Shown here: one piece after another, positions 43,894 to 53,192 of the stretch
Layout: the number at the start of each line of letters is the position of its first letter
Position numbering within the stretch: the first letter of the stretch is position 1
From: Planctomycetota bacterium
GTDB taxonomy: Bacteria > Planctomycetota > Phycisphaerae > UBA1845
Reading direction: 5' to 3'
Length of the DNA stretch: 64,000 nucleotides
Assembly (NCBI GenBank): GCA_016200265.1
Contig: JACQFE010000056.1
Coordinates: forward strand, 1-64,000
Translations under genes and position numbers: made by a program
The notes under the pieces: generated by a model
What the model was told of the DNA's origin: nothing
Databases searched by the model: none
The model's input: the letters and a program-made list of their open reading frames with translations, nothing else

Positions 43894-44546
43894 CGTTTGG
43901 TTTCTTTCCCGCAGCATAACGGATGGAAAGCGCAGTGCCTCCCTAGAGAAGGCGGATGACGCGTGCTCCATTTCCTCCCACCCCCACCTGTCAGACAGAT
44001 GGAGAACCTCCGCGATACCTTAGCCGCTCCAGCCTCAATATTCCAGCGATTTCAGGATTTCAAGACGAAAATCTGGGGTGCCGGACTTCTGGACAGCGGT
44101 ATTGTTATTGCATGACGAAATGCGGACGACGCTACCTCAATTGCGCTTGTTCGAATCGAAAAAGAGAATGCGACACTGAAATTTATGCGAAGTGGACTGA
44201 ACAGGAAGAAGTTATAGGTCGTTTGATTGCCGAATATCTCGTGGATCATTGCAATTTGCGTGGCTAAAGTTGCGCAAGGGAATCTCCGGGGGACTCTTGA
44301 TTTTGGCCGTTGTATTCAGTCCCGGCGTGTGATAAAGTCGTGGGATCGGAGTTCTCAGCACTATGCGTGGCTTCGAACATCTCCCTTTGCACGGATAGGC
44401 CGATCGTTAGCAGCGGGTATTTCCCAAAGCTGGAAGGCTTCTCGGACGGAGTCTTGCGGCCAATTGAACGACACATTGAGTTCGTGAAAAGGGGGACCGA
44501 AAAAATGGAATTTTCATCATCAGGGCGGTATTGGGGAGAGAAGCAA
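43894..44546. other. Intergenic between divergent secreted-protein genes
   Basis: About 650 bases that should hold promoters for the PEP-CTERM gene (minus) and the Cys-rich gene (plus). A 103-codon plus frame at 43956-44267 has unusual composition and no family resemblance, and I do not treat it as a gene. Confidence 0.4.
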
Positions 44547-47500
44547 ATGAAGTCGCATGGTTGCGCATTGTCGTTCGTTTTGGGATTGATCGCTTGGGGG
44601 TTTGCGGCCAGTCGGGCGGACGCAACGTGTACACAGGATTCTCAATGCAACGATGGAATCGCATGTACCCAGAACGTTTGCTTTCTTGGGAACTGCATTT
44701 TCCCGGATGGATGCGTTGACAACGTATATTGCAACGGCGACGAGACTTGCAACCACGCCACCGGACAATGCCAAACGGCTCCGCGAAATTGCCAGCCGCC
44801 CACACCCTTTTGCAGCGAGACGCTGAATTCTTGCGTTGAGTGTCTGAACAATAGTCAATGTACGACGGCACCGCGGCTGACTTGCAGCTCGCAAGGCACA
44901 TGCGTGCAATGCACGACGAATAACCAATGCGTCGACACCTTGTTCTGCAACGGCACGGAATCGTGCAATCTGAGCACGGGCCTTTGTCAGTCGGGCACGC
45001 CGGTCACGTGTTCCTCCGGCAAGTTTTGCAGTGAAATTTTCGATGGGTGCGTGAAGTGCGACAATGATTCGCAATGTGACGACGGGCTGCATTGTGACGG
45101 TTTGGAACATTGTTCGGCTGATCATCAGAGTTGTACTCCCGGAACACCCGTAAGCTGCAAAAGGTGCGTGGGCGGTCAGAATCCGCAGGCGCCATGCGGG
45201 ACGGACGCGGATTGTCGCATTTGCGTCGGTGGCGGTAGTGCGGGAGACCCTTGCACTTCCAATGCAAATTGCATCAACGGAACATGCCCTGCCGGAGGCA
45301 CCTGCACGGGCGCCTCATCAGTTTGCAAAGAAACGACCGGCGGCACGCAGTGCGTCGAATGCGTCACTGACACACAATGCAATGACAACGTATTCTGTAC
45401 TTCGGACACTTGCATTTTTAACGTGTGCAACCACGTGGCCGACCCCATGCGGTATTGCGACGACGGGATCTTTTGCAACGGTGCCGAGACATGCAATGCC
45501 AACAATACCGGTTGCGTGGCAGGCACGCCGGTAACTTGCGCCAAGAAATGTTTCCTCGGTCCCAATCCCGGCATCGCGTGCACCAGCGATGCACAATGCG
45601 GAACCGGTGGAAAATGCGTTGGATTGTGCAGCGAGACGTTTAATGCGTGCGTGGATTGCGAGGTCGACAATCAGTGTGCGAATGGAAAATTCTGCGACGG
45701 TGCGGAGACTTGCCACGCAGACCACACTTGCGGGGCTGGGACTCCGTTGGATTGCACCAGCATGCACACCATTTGCCAGCCACAGTTTGCTTGCGACGAA
45801 GCGACCCAACAATGCAAGGCCTCACAAACAGCACCCAATGGTACGGCATGCGACGACGGCAATAACTGCACCGCCGTCGATGCCTGTCAAAACGGTCAGT
45901 GCGTTGAACAACCGCCGCTGGCAAGTGATCCTTATCGGTGTGTGCGGCTGGAGTGGCGACCTGTTCCCGGCGACCCCGCTTTTCCTCAGCAGGTACAAGT
46001 GGGCTCCACGTTCAGGCTCGCCCTGTTCGCCGTCTCGACCGGTTGTAACGAGCCCAATCCGGACTGCCCGTCGTCAGCCTATTCTTCGATGGTGGGTATG
46101 GACGTCGTTTTGGGATGGAACTCAAGCTACCTTCAAATCCAGCCTTCCGCCGCCGGCAACTTGAATCCGCAAGATCCGTGCCACAACAGCTCGGATTCCT
46201 GTTCCAATTGTCAAACCTGCACCGGCGGCTCCAACCCTGGCGTTGCCTGTGAACAGGTTTGCGTCGGAGGATCGAGTGCGGGCGGGCAGTGCTGGGACAA
46301 TGGCCAGTGTCCGGGCGGTCAGTGTTACAGTGGATCGATATGCACAGGCGGAACAAACAACCTGCTACCTTGTACGACGAATGCGAACTGTCCGGGAGGC
46401 GGAACCTGCACCGGTGCGGCGACCTGTTCAGGCGGTTCAAACTCCGGGCACAACTGTTCAACCAGCGCGGATTGCCCCGGCGGTACGTGCAACATGAATA
46501 AGGGAAAGTGCCTCAGCGGCGGCACTTGCGCCCCACCGGTGGGTTGGAACTGGTTTACATCCGCTTTTGTCAATGACTGTCAGCCAGGCGGCGACGCGGT
46601 CAATTCGCCATGCACGGGAACGGTTCCCGGAAATGACGGCAACGCCAAATATACTTCCATCTCACAGGTTGCCTGCAATAACCGCGCGGCGCTCGCAGCG
46701 TGCGCGGCGCCAAACGGCTTGTATGTGACGGAATTCAAGTTCAAGGCTTTGGCCGTGCCTCCAAGCACAGGTCAAACGAGCGTTTCGATCCTGCCGTGCG
46801 CAGGTACCCAAACCCTGACACAGGTGATCAGCGGAATTACCCCGCCAACGGGGTATTTCACCGATGACGTCCTTAAGGCGATCGGGTCTCCGGCGCCCGT
46901 CAAGATCGTGAGCTGTACCACTGATGCGTCTTGTGCGGACACTGACCCTTGCACGGTGGATGCTTGTTTTAACGGGACGTGCAAACATACGGCCATCTCG
47001 TGCATCGATCCCGATCCGTGCACGGTGGACACCTGTGTAAACGGCCTGTGCCAGCACACTCCGATCGATTGTGGGTCCGGCAAAGTGTGTTATCAGGGGT
47101 TGTGCTATACACCTTGCTCAACGGCGGCTCAGTGTGATGACGGGATTGCCTGCACTGCGGACACGTGCGATACGAGCCCACCGGCGCCCATCGATGGAAT
47201 TTGCATCCACACGCCGAATGACGGAGCGTGCGCAACCGGACTTTTCTGTCAGGGAAAGAAGTGTGACGTTCAGCTCGGCTGCGTGTTCGACAATGTGTGT
47301 TTGGGCGCCAACGGAAATCCCTGCCCCGTGCCGGGAACTTGCGACGAAGCGACTGACACGTGCGGCGGGTGCTTGCCTCCGGCAATCTCCGCGGCAGGCG
47401 ATCGCTACATCAAAGTGACGCCGGCGAATCAGGGATCGACTCCGGTTGCAATTTTGGTGCAGGGCGATTGTTCGCAGACGGGCATTGGCTGCATCAGCCG

Positions 47501-47921
47501 CTACGTGCAGGACACCGCCGGTCACCTGGGGACGACACCGGTCTATAAGCGAACCGACGTACCTGCCGCGAGCGGCGGCTGGGGGATTGTTTCCGTACAT
47601 AGCGTGGAAATCCTTCCAAGCAAGACCTACCGCGTGCACACGGAGTGCAACTTTGCAGGCGGGGCGGTGAAATCGGCAGGCCGAATCGCTACGACGTGGC
47701 TATGGGGCGATGTCAACAACAATGGCGTGGCCAATATCTCCGATGTTGCCAATGTTGTGGATGCGTTTAAGGGCAATTTTACCGTCTTCATCACTCTTGA
47801 AGCGACGAATATTTCCGCAGCGAGTTGCACGCTTGATGACGCAGTGAACATTATCGACGTGGCAGGCGCAGTGGATGCTTTCAAGGGTATTGCGTTCCCA
47901 TGCGGAACGCCCTGTCCGTAG
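44547..47921 (+). CDS. Large secreted Cys-rich protein with cohesin-like and dockerin-like parts
   Basis: About 1124 residues. A signal peptide (CALSFVLGLIAWGFAASRAD) precedes many short Cys-rich units such as CTQDSQCNDGIACTQNVC and CDDGIFCNGAETCNA, like those in the S53 peptidase tail. Around residues 465-745 is a beta-sandwich resembling a cohesin domain (VGSTFRLALFAVST, MVGMDVVLGWNSSYLQI, TEFKFKALAVPPSTG) split by an insertion of about 110 residues of GG-C repeats (CTGGSNPGVAC, CPGGGTCTG). Near residues 1050-1085 a dockerin-like calcium site reads DVNNNGVANISDVANVVDAF with a weaker second copy. It likely forms a disulfide-rigid surface or extracellular scaffold. ATG 44547 has GGGGAGAG upstream; an ATG at 44505 is the alternative. 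Confidence 0.82.
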   Translation: MKSHGCALSFVLGLIAWGFAASRADATCTQDSQCNDGIACTQNVCFLGNCIFPDGCVDNVYCNGDETCNHATGQCQTAPRNCQPPTPFCSETLNSCVECLNNSQCTTAPRLTCSSQGTCVQCTTNNQCVDTLFCNGTESCNLSTGLCQSGTPVTCSSGKFCSEIFDGCVKCDNDSQCDDGLHCDGLEHCSADHQSCTPGTPVSCKRCVGGQNPQAPCGTDADCRICVGGGSAGDPCTSNANCINGTCPAGGTCTGASSVCKETTGGTQCVECVTDTQCNDNVFCTSDTCIFNVCNHVADPMRYCDDGIFCNGAETCNANNTGCVAGTPVTCAKKCFLGPNPGIACTSDAQCGTGGKCVGLCSETFNACVDCEVDNQCANGKFCDGAETCHADHTCGAGTPLDCTSMHTICQPQFACDEATQQCKASQTAPNGTACDDGNNCTAVDACQNGQCVEQPPLASDPYRCVRLEWRPVPGDPAFPQQVQVGSTFRLALFAVSTGCNEPNPDCPSSAYSSMVGMDVVLGWNSSYLQIQPSAAGNLNPQDPCHNSSDSCSNCQTCTGGSNPGVACEQVCVGGSSAGGQCWDNGQCPGGQCYSGSICTGGTNNLLPCTTNANCPGGGTCTGAATCSGGSNSGHNCSTSADCPGGTCNMNKGKCLSGGTCAPPVGWNWFTSAFVNDCQPGGDAVNSPCTGTVPGNDGNAKYTSISQVACNNRAALAACAAPNGLYVTEFKFKALAVPPSTGQTSVSILPCAGTQTLTQVISGITPPTGYFTDDVLKAIGSPAPVKIVSCTTDASCADTDPCTVDACFNGTCKHTAISCIDPDPCTVDTCVNGLCQHTPIDCGSGKVCYQGLCYTPCSTAAQCDDGIACTADTCDTSPPAPIDGICIHTPNDGACATGLFCQGKKCDVQLGCVFDNVCLGANGNPCPVPGTCDEATDTCGGCLPPAISAAGDRYIKVTPANQGSTPVAILVQGDCSQTGIGCISRYVQDTAGHLGTTPVYKRTDVPAASGGWGIVSVHSVEILPSKTYRVHTECNFAGGAVKSAGRIATTWLWGDVNNNGVANISDVANVVDAFKGNFTVFITLEATNISAASCTLDDAVNIIDVAGAVDAFKGIAFPCGTPCP

Positions 47922-47957
47922 ACTGGAGGCAGGCTTTACTGAGTGCGTTGCCAAGTG

Positions 47958-48713
47958 CTAAGAACACGACAACGCGTCCACCGAGAGTTCGGCGGAGGAG
48001 AGATCTGTTCGAGCATAGAAATCATTGATCTTCTGCCGATGGACTTTGCGATAGCCTCGTGCATGTAAATACGGCTCGACGGCTTCGCCTGCGGGGCGGT
48101 CGTTCTCGATCACGAGAACTTTGGGTCTGTACCGCTCAAGGGCGAAGCCGTCGAGTACGTCCAATTCCGATCCTTCAGTGTCAATGGACACCAAATCAAT
48201 GTCCCAGCCGATGTTTGGAACCCAGGGTCCGCGCATGCCACCCGCCCCCGAATGTTCGCGCGCGTCCCGAATGACATCGTCTAGAGTCAGAAGCGGAACG
48301 TCGATTTCCACAAGCGTTGCGCCTTCGCGTTGACAGCGTTCCCTATGTGCGTTGTCTGTGGTCAAGAATGAAAGCACAGGGACATTTTGGGCCACAGTGA
48401 ATTTTGCGACACCGTGACTTCCGCGTTTTCCGCAAGCGGCATGCACCACTCGGCTTCGTGGGCGAATCTGTACGGCCCGTTCGCACATTGCGCGAATCGG
48501 CTCGATCAGGATTCCGCTCCAGCCCATCTGTTCGAGGAAGAAAGTGTTGCTCAGCGTGATCCCGTCGTAGGCGCCGACTTCGATGAAATAGCCATGGGTT
48601 CGGCCTTGAAATAACCGCCACAGAATGCGGTCCTCGCCAAATTGAGCGCGAAACAGCGAGCTCAATGAGATGGGCGTTGGCGTTTGATTCATCGTGGTTG
48701 TCACGCTCATCAT
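47958..48713 (-). CDS. FkbM-family methyltransferase
   Basis: About 251 residues. The SAM-binding start is GYFIEVGAYDGITLSNTFFL, followed by LIEPIRAMCERA and a conserved WDIDLVSIDTEGSELDVLDG near residue 180 that matches the FkbM C-terminal motif (D-x-E-G-x-E). Members O-methylate sugars of polysaccharides or polyketides. The start at 48713 (ATG ATG) is chosen because the longer frame overlaps the upstream glycosyltransferase stop. The gene ends the minus-strand glycan operon and converges on the Cys-rich protein gene. Confidence 0.85.
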   Translation of the reverse strand: MMSVTTTMNQTPTPISLSSLFRAQFGEDRILWRLFQGRTHGYFIEVGAYDGITLSNTFFLEQMGWSGILIEPIRAMCERAVQIRPRSRVVHAACGKRGSHGVAKFTVAQNVPVLSFLTTDNAHRERCQREGATLVEIDVPLLTLDDVIRDAREHSGAGGMRGPWVPNIGWDIDLVSIDTEGSELDVLDGFALERYRPKVLVIENDRPAGEAVEPYLHARGYRKVHRQKINDFYARTDLSSAELSVDALSCS

Positions 48714-48753
48714 ACCCGGATTTTCATCGGCCTTGTCAATTTCGAATTGCCGA

Positions 48754-50040
48754 TCACTTGGTAGCTGTCCCTGCAACTTGCGATTCGGCCCGGATCGTTC
48801 TCCCCGTTGGCGCCGATGCAGCCTGCGACAGGACTCCCGCGCCACGCAACAGTTGGATCAGAGTTTGAATTCGGTGACTATAAAGATGCTCCCTGAGCGT
48901 TCGTCGTTGACCCGCGGCCGCGATCTCCTTTCGGCGTTTGGAATTGCTTGCATAGAAACCGATTTTTTCCAACAGTTCGCTTTCGTCGTGAAATGAATCG
49001 CATTCCTCGCCTACTTTGAAGCAGTTTTCGAGTTCCGGCGTGTGATAAGTGAGCATAAAGCCGCCGTAGGCGGTGATCTCGAAATGACGCACGTTCAACC
49101 CGGTTTCGAGATTGCCCTTCATCAGATTCAAGCAAATCGGAACTTGACGCATTCGTTCGTGCAAAATGCGCATGTCCCAGATGCGGGGCGTGTGCGTAAG
49201 GCCGTAATTCGTACCCCAATGGTCACCGATCAATTCAAACGCCTCGCCCAGCTTGTTTTTCAGGAAACGAGCGAAACGGTCGCGCTGCTTGACAGCCAAA
49301 TACGCGTTGTAGAGAAATTTCTGGTTGTAGTATTCCGCACTTTTGGCGGCGCGGGCGGCAGGTACGTCCGTGTCACGCGGGGAGTCGGCGAATTGATATA
49401 GTTCGTAATAGATCTTGTGGAACGAAAGATCAGGCATGTCCGCATGGACAGCCGCCGCCGTGAGTCCCGCGAACAACTGTGCGGGTAAAACCGGCTTGTC
49501 TGATCGGAACCACGACGATGCGGGATGACCCATGAACGCCACGAGCGGACCATCATTCGGTTCAGGCAAGTGCTCCGTATTGAAATCATCATTTGTCGCG
49601 GCCATCGGCATGGTCAGGATGTTGGGGATGCGGAGTCTCTTAAGCTCATCGGCATGGCCTGTCTCCCAGATCCACTTGATCCAACTTGGGCTTTCGAGGA
49701 GCTGCCAATGATCGGCCCAGCTTGCTTCGGCCATGGTTGACGTAACCGGATCGAGGTAGCAGGCCACGTGCGGAATTCCCAGTGATGCGGCCGTGATCGC
49801 GAGTTTCCCCGGATCATCCTGTGCATCCACCAGGGTGAGCGCTTCGGTGTTGAAATCCAAGACAAGATCGATGCGGTTTTTTTCAAGAAACGCTCGTTGC
49901 GGCGGACCGTCGAGCATTCGCTGTTGAAGAGATCGATTGAAGTCGCCCGTCGCAGGCAGCACATATGCCTCGTAACCAGCCTCACGGACGCTTCGTTCAA
50001 GCTGCGGAGTCGTTGCGATTCGGAGTGGACCGCGTGTCAT
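48754..50040 (-). CDS. CgeB-like glycosyltransferase
   Basis: 428 residues. The C-terminal half carries the GT-B-type donor-binding pattern of CgeB-like spore-maturation/glycosyl transferase family 1 proteins: LNLMKGNLETGLNVRHFEIT followed by AYGGFML, then SFHDESELLEKIGFYASNSK and AGQRRTLREHLYSHRIQTL. The N-terminal half has RIATTPQLERSVREAGYEAY and IPHVACYLDPVTST. It should glycosylate a surface component in the cytosol or at the inner membrane. It is a clear paralogue of the N-terminal 420 residues of the upstream gene (both have SW.D/SPTW.K-WdraqA-L.R..IPN...LPMAA). Its start overlaps the upstream stop by 4 bases. Confidence 0.82.
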   Translation of the reverse strand: MTRGPLRIATTPQLERSVREAGYEAYVLPATGDFNRSLQQRMLDGPPQRAFLEKNRIDLVLDFNTEALTLVDAQDDPGKLAITAASLGIPHVACYLDPVTSTMAEASWADHWQLLESPSWIKWIWETGHADELKRLRIPNILTMPMAATNDDFNTEHLPEPNDGPLVAFMGHPASSWFRSDKPVLPAQLFAGLTAAAVHADMPDLSFHKIYYELYQFADSPRDTDVPAARAAKSAEYYNQKFLYNAYLAVKQRDRFARFLKNKLGEAFELIGDHWGTNYGLTHTPRIWDMRILHERMRQVPICLNLMKGNLETGLNVRHFEITAYGGFMLTYHTPELENCFKVGEECDSFHDESELLEKIGFYASNSKRRKEIAAAGQRRTLREHLYSHRIQTLIQLLRGAGVLSQAASAPTGRTIRAESQVAGTATK

Positions 50041-51980
50041 TTTGGAAGTGCCTCCCGGCGAACGTAGAGCGCGTCGCCCCAGTTGCTAGGTTGATCCGAA
50101 GGATACATCGCGTATCGCACAAAACCGGATTCATTCATGAATGCATCAATTTCCGGGAACAACGGCGCATCTTTGTAGATCGGCACGAACGATACTTCGA
50201 CGAGCACAAGCGGCGCATGTCGCAGCAGGCCCCTGGCCCCGTAGAGCGCTTTCAACTCGGCTCCTTGCACGTCGAGTTTAATCAGGTCCACCGATCGCGG
50301 AGCTATATGCTCCTCCTTGCACCACCGATCCAGTGTGCAAACCTGAATCGTTTCGCGATCAATGACTTGTGTCCACTTCGCACAGGGATTTCCCGGCTGG
50401 TGGTCGAAGAGCGAGTTGGCTTCCGGACTTGTCGTCAATTGAATTTCCGCTGTGCCGTCCCGATCTCCGACCGCCTTTGGAACCCACCGCGCACCGACTC
50501 GCCCACAACACTCTGCCAAGGCTCGATGCAACTTGCTCACCGGCTCGAAGCTATAAATCGTGGCTCGCGGATACGCTTTGCGAAAGCCCTCCGCCATTTG
50601 GCCGACGTTGGCGCCACAATCGAGAATGACCCGCGCCTCCGGCACAATTCGCTTGCAATCCATTTGCCAAGTGCTTGTAGAGAATGCGATTGCTGGAGAG
50701 CGCCGTCCGAAGCCGGCTTTCAGGATGCCGCTTAATCTGTGGCTGTAGAGATGTTGCGAGAGGGTGCGAATCTGGCCGGCACGGGCGATTTCCGCGCGTT
50801 CATCATCGTGGTCGAGATAGTAGCGGATTTTTTCGAGCAGATCGCTCTCATGAACAAACGTCGCGCATTCCTTCCCGATCGCAAAATAATCTCCCAACTC
50901 AGGATGCTCGCGACACAGCATGAATCCCCCCGCGGCCGTAATCTCAAACGCCCGCATATTCAAGCCCGTTTCCGCGTTGCCGTTGATGAAGTTCAGATTG
51001 ATGGCCACTTCGCGAAAATGACGAAGATACGCGTCCAGCGTGGAAATCGGTGGAGATGCCGGCAAGCCGTACGCTTCTTTCCAGCCGCCGCCGATCAATT
51101 CGAACACGTCGCCGAGGGCGCGTGAAAGAAAGATGACAAACCGATCACGTTGGCGGATGCACTGTATTGCATTGTAGAAGAGCTTTGCCTGGAAATACTG
51201 AGCGGCACGGTTCGCGGCTTGCGATTGGCTTTCCGAAGGCGCAAAGGCGTCACCCATTCCGTACACATTTTGATACGCTTCAACGAACGTAATGTCCCTC
51301 AGGTCGGCTCGGACAGCGTGCGAAAGCACGCCGGGAAGCAGAGTAGATGACGGCACGGCTGCATTCGATGAAAAGTACGTCGTGTTTTGGCCGCCGACGA
51401 ATGAGGCGACCTTGCGACACGTTTTCGGATCGATCGGGCTTGTATCGTACGCGCGATTTGGCGCGGCCATCGGAAGATGAATCACGTTGGGAATGCCGAA
51501 TCGCTGCAATTCAACGGCCTGCGCGCGATCCCACACCGCCTTGACCCACGTCGGACTATGAAGGCTTTGCCATAGGATTTCCCAGGGCAAACCCTGAAAC
51601 GTCGTCACCAATGGGTCGATGATGTGCGACAGTAACGGCGCCCCGACGGCCTCATGCGCGAGCCGAAGATTTTCCGGATCATTTGGCTCAAACACGAAGC
51701 CAAGTCCCCCACCTGCGTTATCCACAAGCAGATTCACGGGATGGTTTGCCAGTGAATTTACCAGCTCGCGGCCTTTCGTCAGCCGCTCGGCGGAATCAGC
51801 CAAGTGCGTATTGCCGCTGGAATGAGTACAAGATGGGAGTTGAATTTTCTCGATGCGAAGTGCGTCCGTCGCGGCTGACCACCAACCGCTGTCGAAGACG
51901 CCCAGTCGAATGTTCGTTTGAGATTCTCCGCTCTTGTCATTGCGAATCGTGCTGAGCGAAGATTTATCGGTGCTGATCAA
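50037..51980 (-). CDS. CgeB-like glycosyltransferase fused to FkbM methyltransferase
   Basis: 647 residues with two enzymes in one chain. Residues about 1-420 are a CgeB-like transferase (LNFINGNAETGLNMRAFEIT, then HESDLLEKIRYYLDHDDERA and LSQHLYSHRLSGIL), homologous to the neighbouring gene. From about 435 an FkbM methyltransferase follows (ARVILDCGANVGQMAEGFRK, IYSFEPVSKLHRALAE, RSVDLIKLDVQGAELKALYG). The fusion suggests stepwise sugar transfer and O-methylation. I read a TTG start at 51980 with GAGAAAAG upstream; no better start keeps the N-terminal region. It is the first gene of the three-gene minus-strand unit. Confidence 0.84.
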   Translation of the reverse strand: MISTDKSSLSTIRNDKSGESQTNIRLGVFDSGWWSAATDALRIEKIQLPSCTHSSGNTHLADSAERLTKGRELVNSLANHPVNLLVDNAGGGLGFVFEPNDPENLRLAHEAVGAPLLSHIIDPLVTTFQGLPWEILWQSLHSPTWVKAVWDRAQAVELQRFGIPNVIHLPMAAPNRAYDTSPIDPKTCRKVASFVGGQNTTYFSSNAAVPSSTLLPGVLSHAVRADLRDITFVEAYQNVYGMGDAFAPSESQSQAANRAAQYFQAKLFYNAIQCIRQRDRFVIFLSRALGDVFELIGGGWKEAYGLPASPPISTLDAYLRHFREVAINLNFINGNAETGLNMRAFEITAAGGFMLCREHPELGDYFAIGKECATFVHESDLLEKIRYYLDHDDERAEIARAGQIRTLSQHLYSHRLSGILKAGFGRRSPAIAFSTSTWQMDCKRIVPEARVILDCGANVGQMAEGFRKAYPRATIYSFEPVSKLHRALAECCGRVGARWVPKAVGDRDGTAEIQLTTSPEANSLFDHQPGNPCAKWTQVIDRETIQVCTLDRWCKEEHIAPRSVDLIKLDVQGAELKALYGARGLLRHAPLVLVEVSFVPIYKDAPLFPEIDAFMNESGFVRYAMYPSDQPSNWGDALYVRREALPK

Positions 51981-52139
51981 TTTGCACGCTTTTCTCAGTC
52001 AAAACTGCTTCGCAAGTTCACTGCCTACAATCATTTGACCGAACTTCGTGTGTTGAAATTCGGACTGTATCGGTCCTGCGGAATGCCAAGCGCGCACCAC
52101 AACCGTGGCAAACGATGAGACAGGAGCTTTTATCGGCCA

Positions 52140-53126
52140 GTGAGCAACCAGTTGTCCATCCCAAATATGGTGGAAGGATCAACTCGACGCGGAGGTCAGA
52201 TCAGCCGATTTCGTCTGAACGGATCATCAACTTCGGCAATCGAACCGGACTCTTCGCAAGCGTGTGGCATGGAATTGAAAGGCGTTAACTTGGTCGCCCA
52301 ATCGCGATCGAGGGCCAAGGACTTTCAATTCCAATCCTTCGCCCGCCGCGTAGCGGTTTTGGTGGGTTGCGGCATGATCCTGCTGACCACCTTGCAGGCC
52401 TCGGCATCGCCGAATCTGGCGATCGATTCAGCGCCTGAATCCGGCAAAAAAACCAAGCCTGATAACGACAGGCCCTGGCATGTCGATTTCCAGATTCGGT
52501 CGCTCCATCCTCGCCTCAGCGAAACAAAAGCCATGCTGGATGAACGACTGAAGGGCCCGCTCAGGGTCGATTGGGCGCATACTTTTGATCGCCCCTACAC
52601 GCCGATCGATCGCAACACAGACTGGGGATTCGCGAGCCTCATCCTGGGCGTCGGTCGACAGGAGAACGACTGGCTGCTCTGGACTGCTTACGGCGGCGGC
52701 GGCTGGGGAGAGGATCGCAACTTTGATCGCTACCTCACCAACACCCTCGAAGTGAATTTCAAATATCGATATTTCGTCTTCGGTGGCGATGCGGAAATCT
52801 ATCCTTGGAAAGTTCCCAAGGTACAACCACGCATGACCTTTTCTGACAGCCTTTATGCAAGTCGACCATTTCTCCTGACGGGCCTGCAAGCAGGCTATGT
52901 CAGCAGCGAGGGTGAAGGCTCGTTTCGCATGCTCAACTTTCCGCTGTACCGCGATGCGGCCCACATTCGAGATTGGGTGGGCAGCCTGCGACTTGGGCTC
53001 GGTTGGAATTTTCCGCTCTCGACAAGGTTCTCATTGAATCTGGCCGGTGGCTATGCGTTCAACTTCTACCGTCCGGACGAATACAACGGCTGGCAATTGA
53101 TCGCCGGATTGCGGTATCGCTTCTAG
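52140..53126 (+). CDS. Outer-membrane beta-barrel protein (family not recognised)
   Basis: About 328 residues. A hydrophobic signal (VAVLVGCGMILLTTLQASA) lies at residues 71-90, so the true start may be later (ATG 52269) than the GTG at 52140, although AGGAG precedes the latter. The mature part alternates aromatic and polar residues (LLWTAYGGGGWGEDRNFDRY, LRLGLGWNFPLSTRF) and ends WQLIAGLRYRF, the C-terminal aromatic signature for Bam-dependent insertion. It resembles outer-membrane beta-barrel proteins such as lipid A-modifying or small porin-like proteins, but I can name no family. It stands alone between divergent glycan genes and hutI. Confidence 0.6.
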   Translation: MSNQLSIPNMVEGSTRRGGQISRFRLNGSSTSAIEPDSSQACGMELKGVNLVAQSRSRAKDFQFQSFARRVAVLVGCGMILLTTLQASASPNLAIDSAPESGKKTKPDNDRPWHVDFQIRSLHPRLSETKAMLDERLKGPLRVDWAHTFDRPYTPIDRNTDWGFASLILGVGRQENDWLLWTAYGGGGWGEDRNFDRYLTNTLEVNFKYRYFVFGGDAEIYPWKVPKVQPRMTFSDSLYASRPFLLTGLQAGYVSSEGEGSFRMLNFPLYRDAAHIRDWVGSLRLGLGWNFPLSTRFSLNLAGGYAFNFYRPDEYNGWQLIAGLRYRF

Positions 53127-53192
53127 CCTTCGTCCTCGTCGGTTACACTTCAAACCGCCAAATTGCTCGGTTCCAATCGGAGCGGAATTGAA

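Noticed and set aside
43956-44267. Plus-strand frame of 103 codons in the gap before the Cys-rich gene
   Set aside because: No signal, no family look, and no ribosome-binding site; probably a chance frame in promoter DNA.
44600-47100. Possible CRISPR-like repeat array
   Set aside because: Repetition reflects Cys-rich codon patterns; there are no identical repeats with regular spacers.
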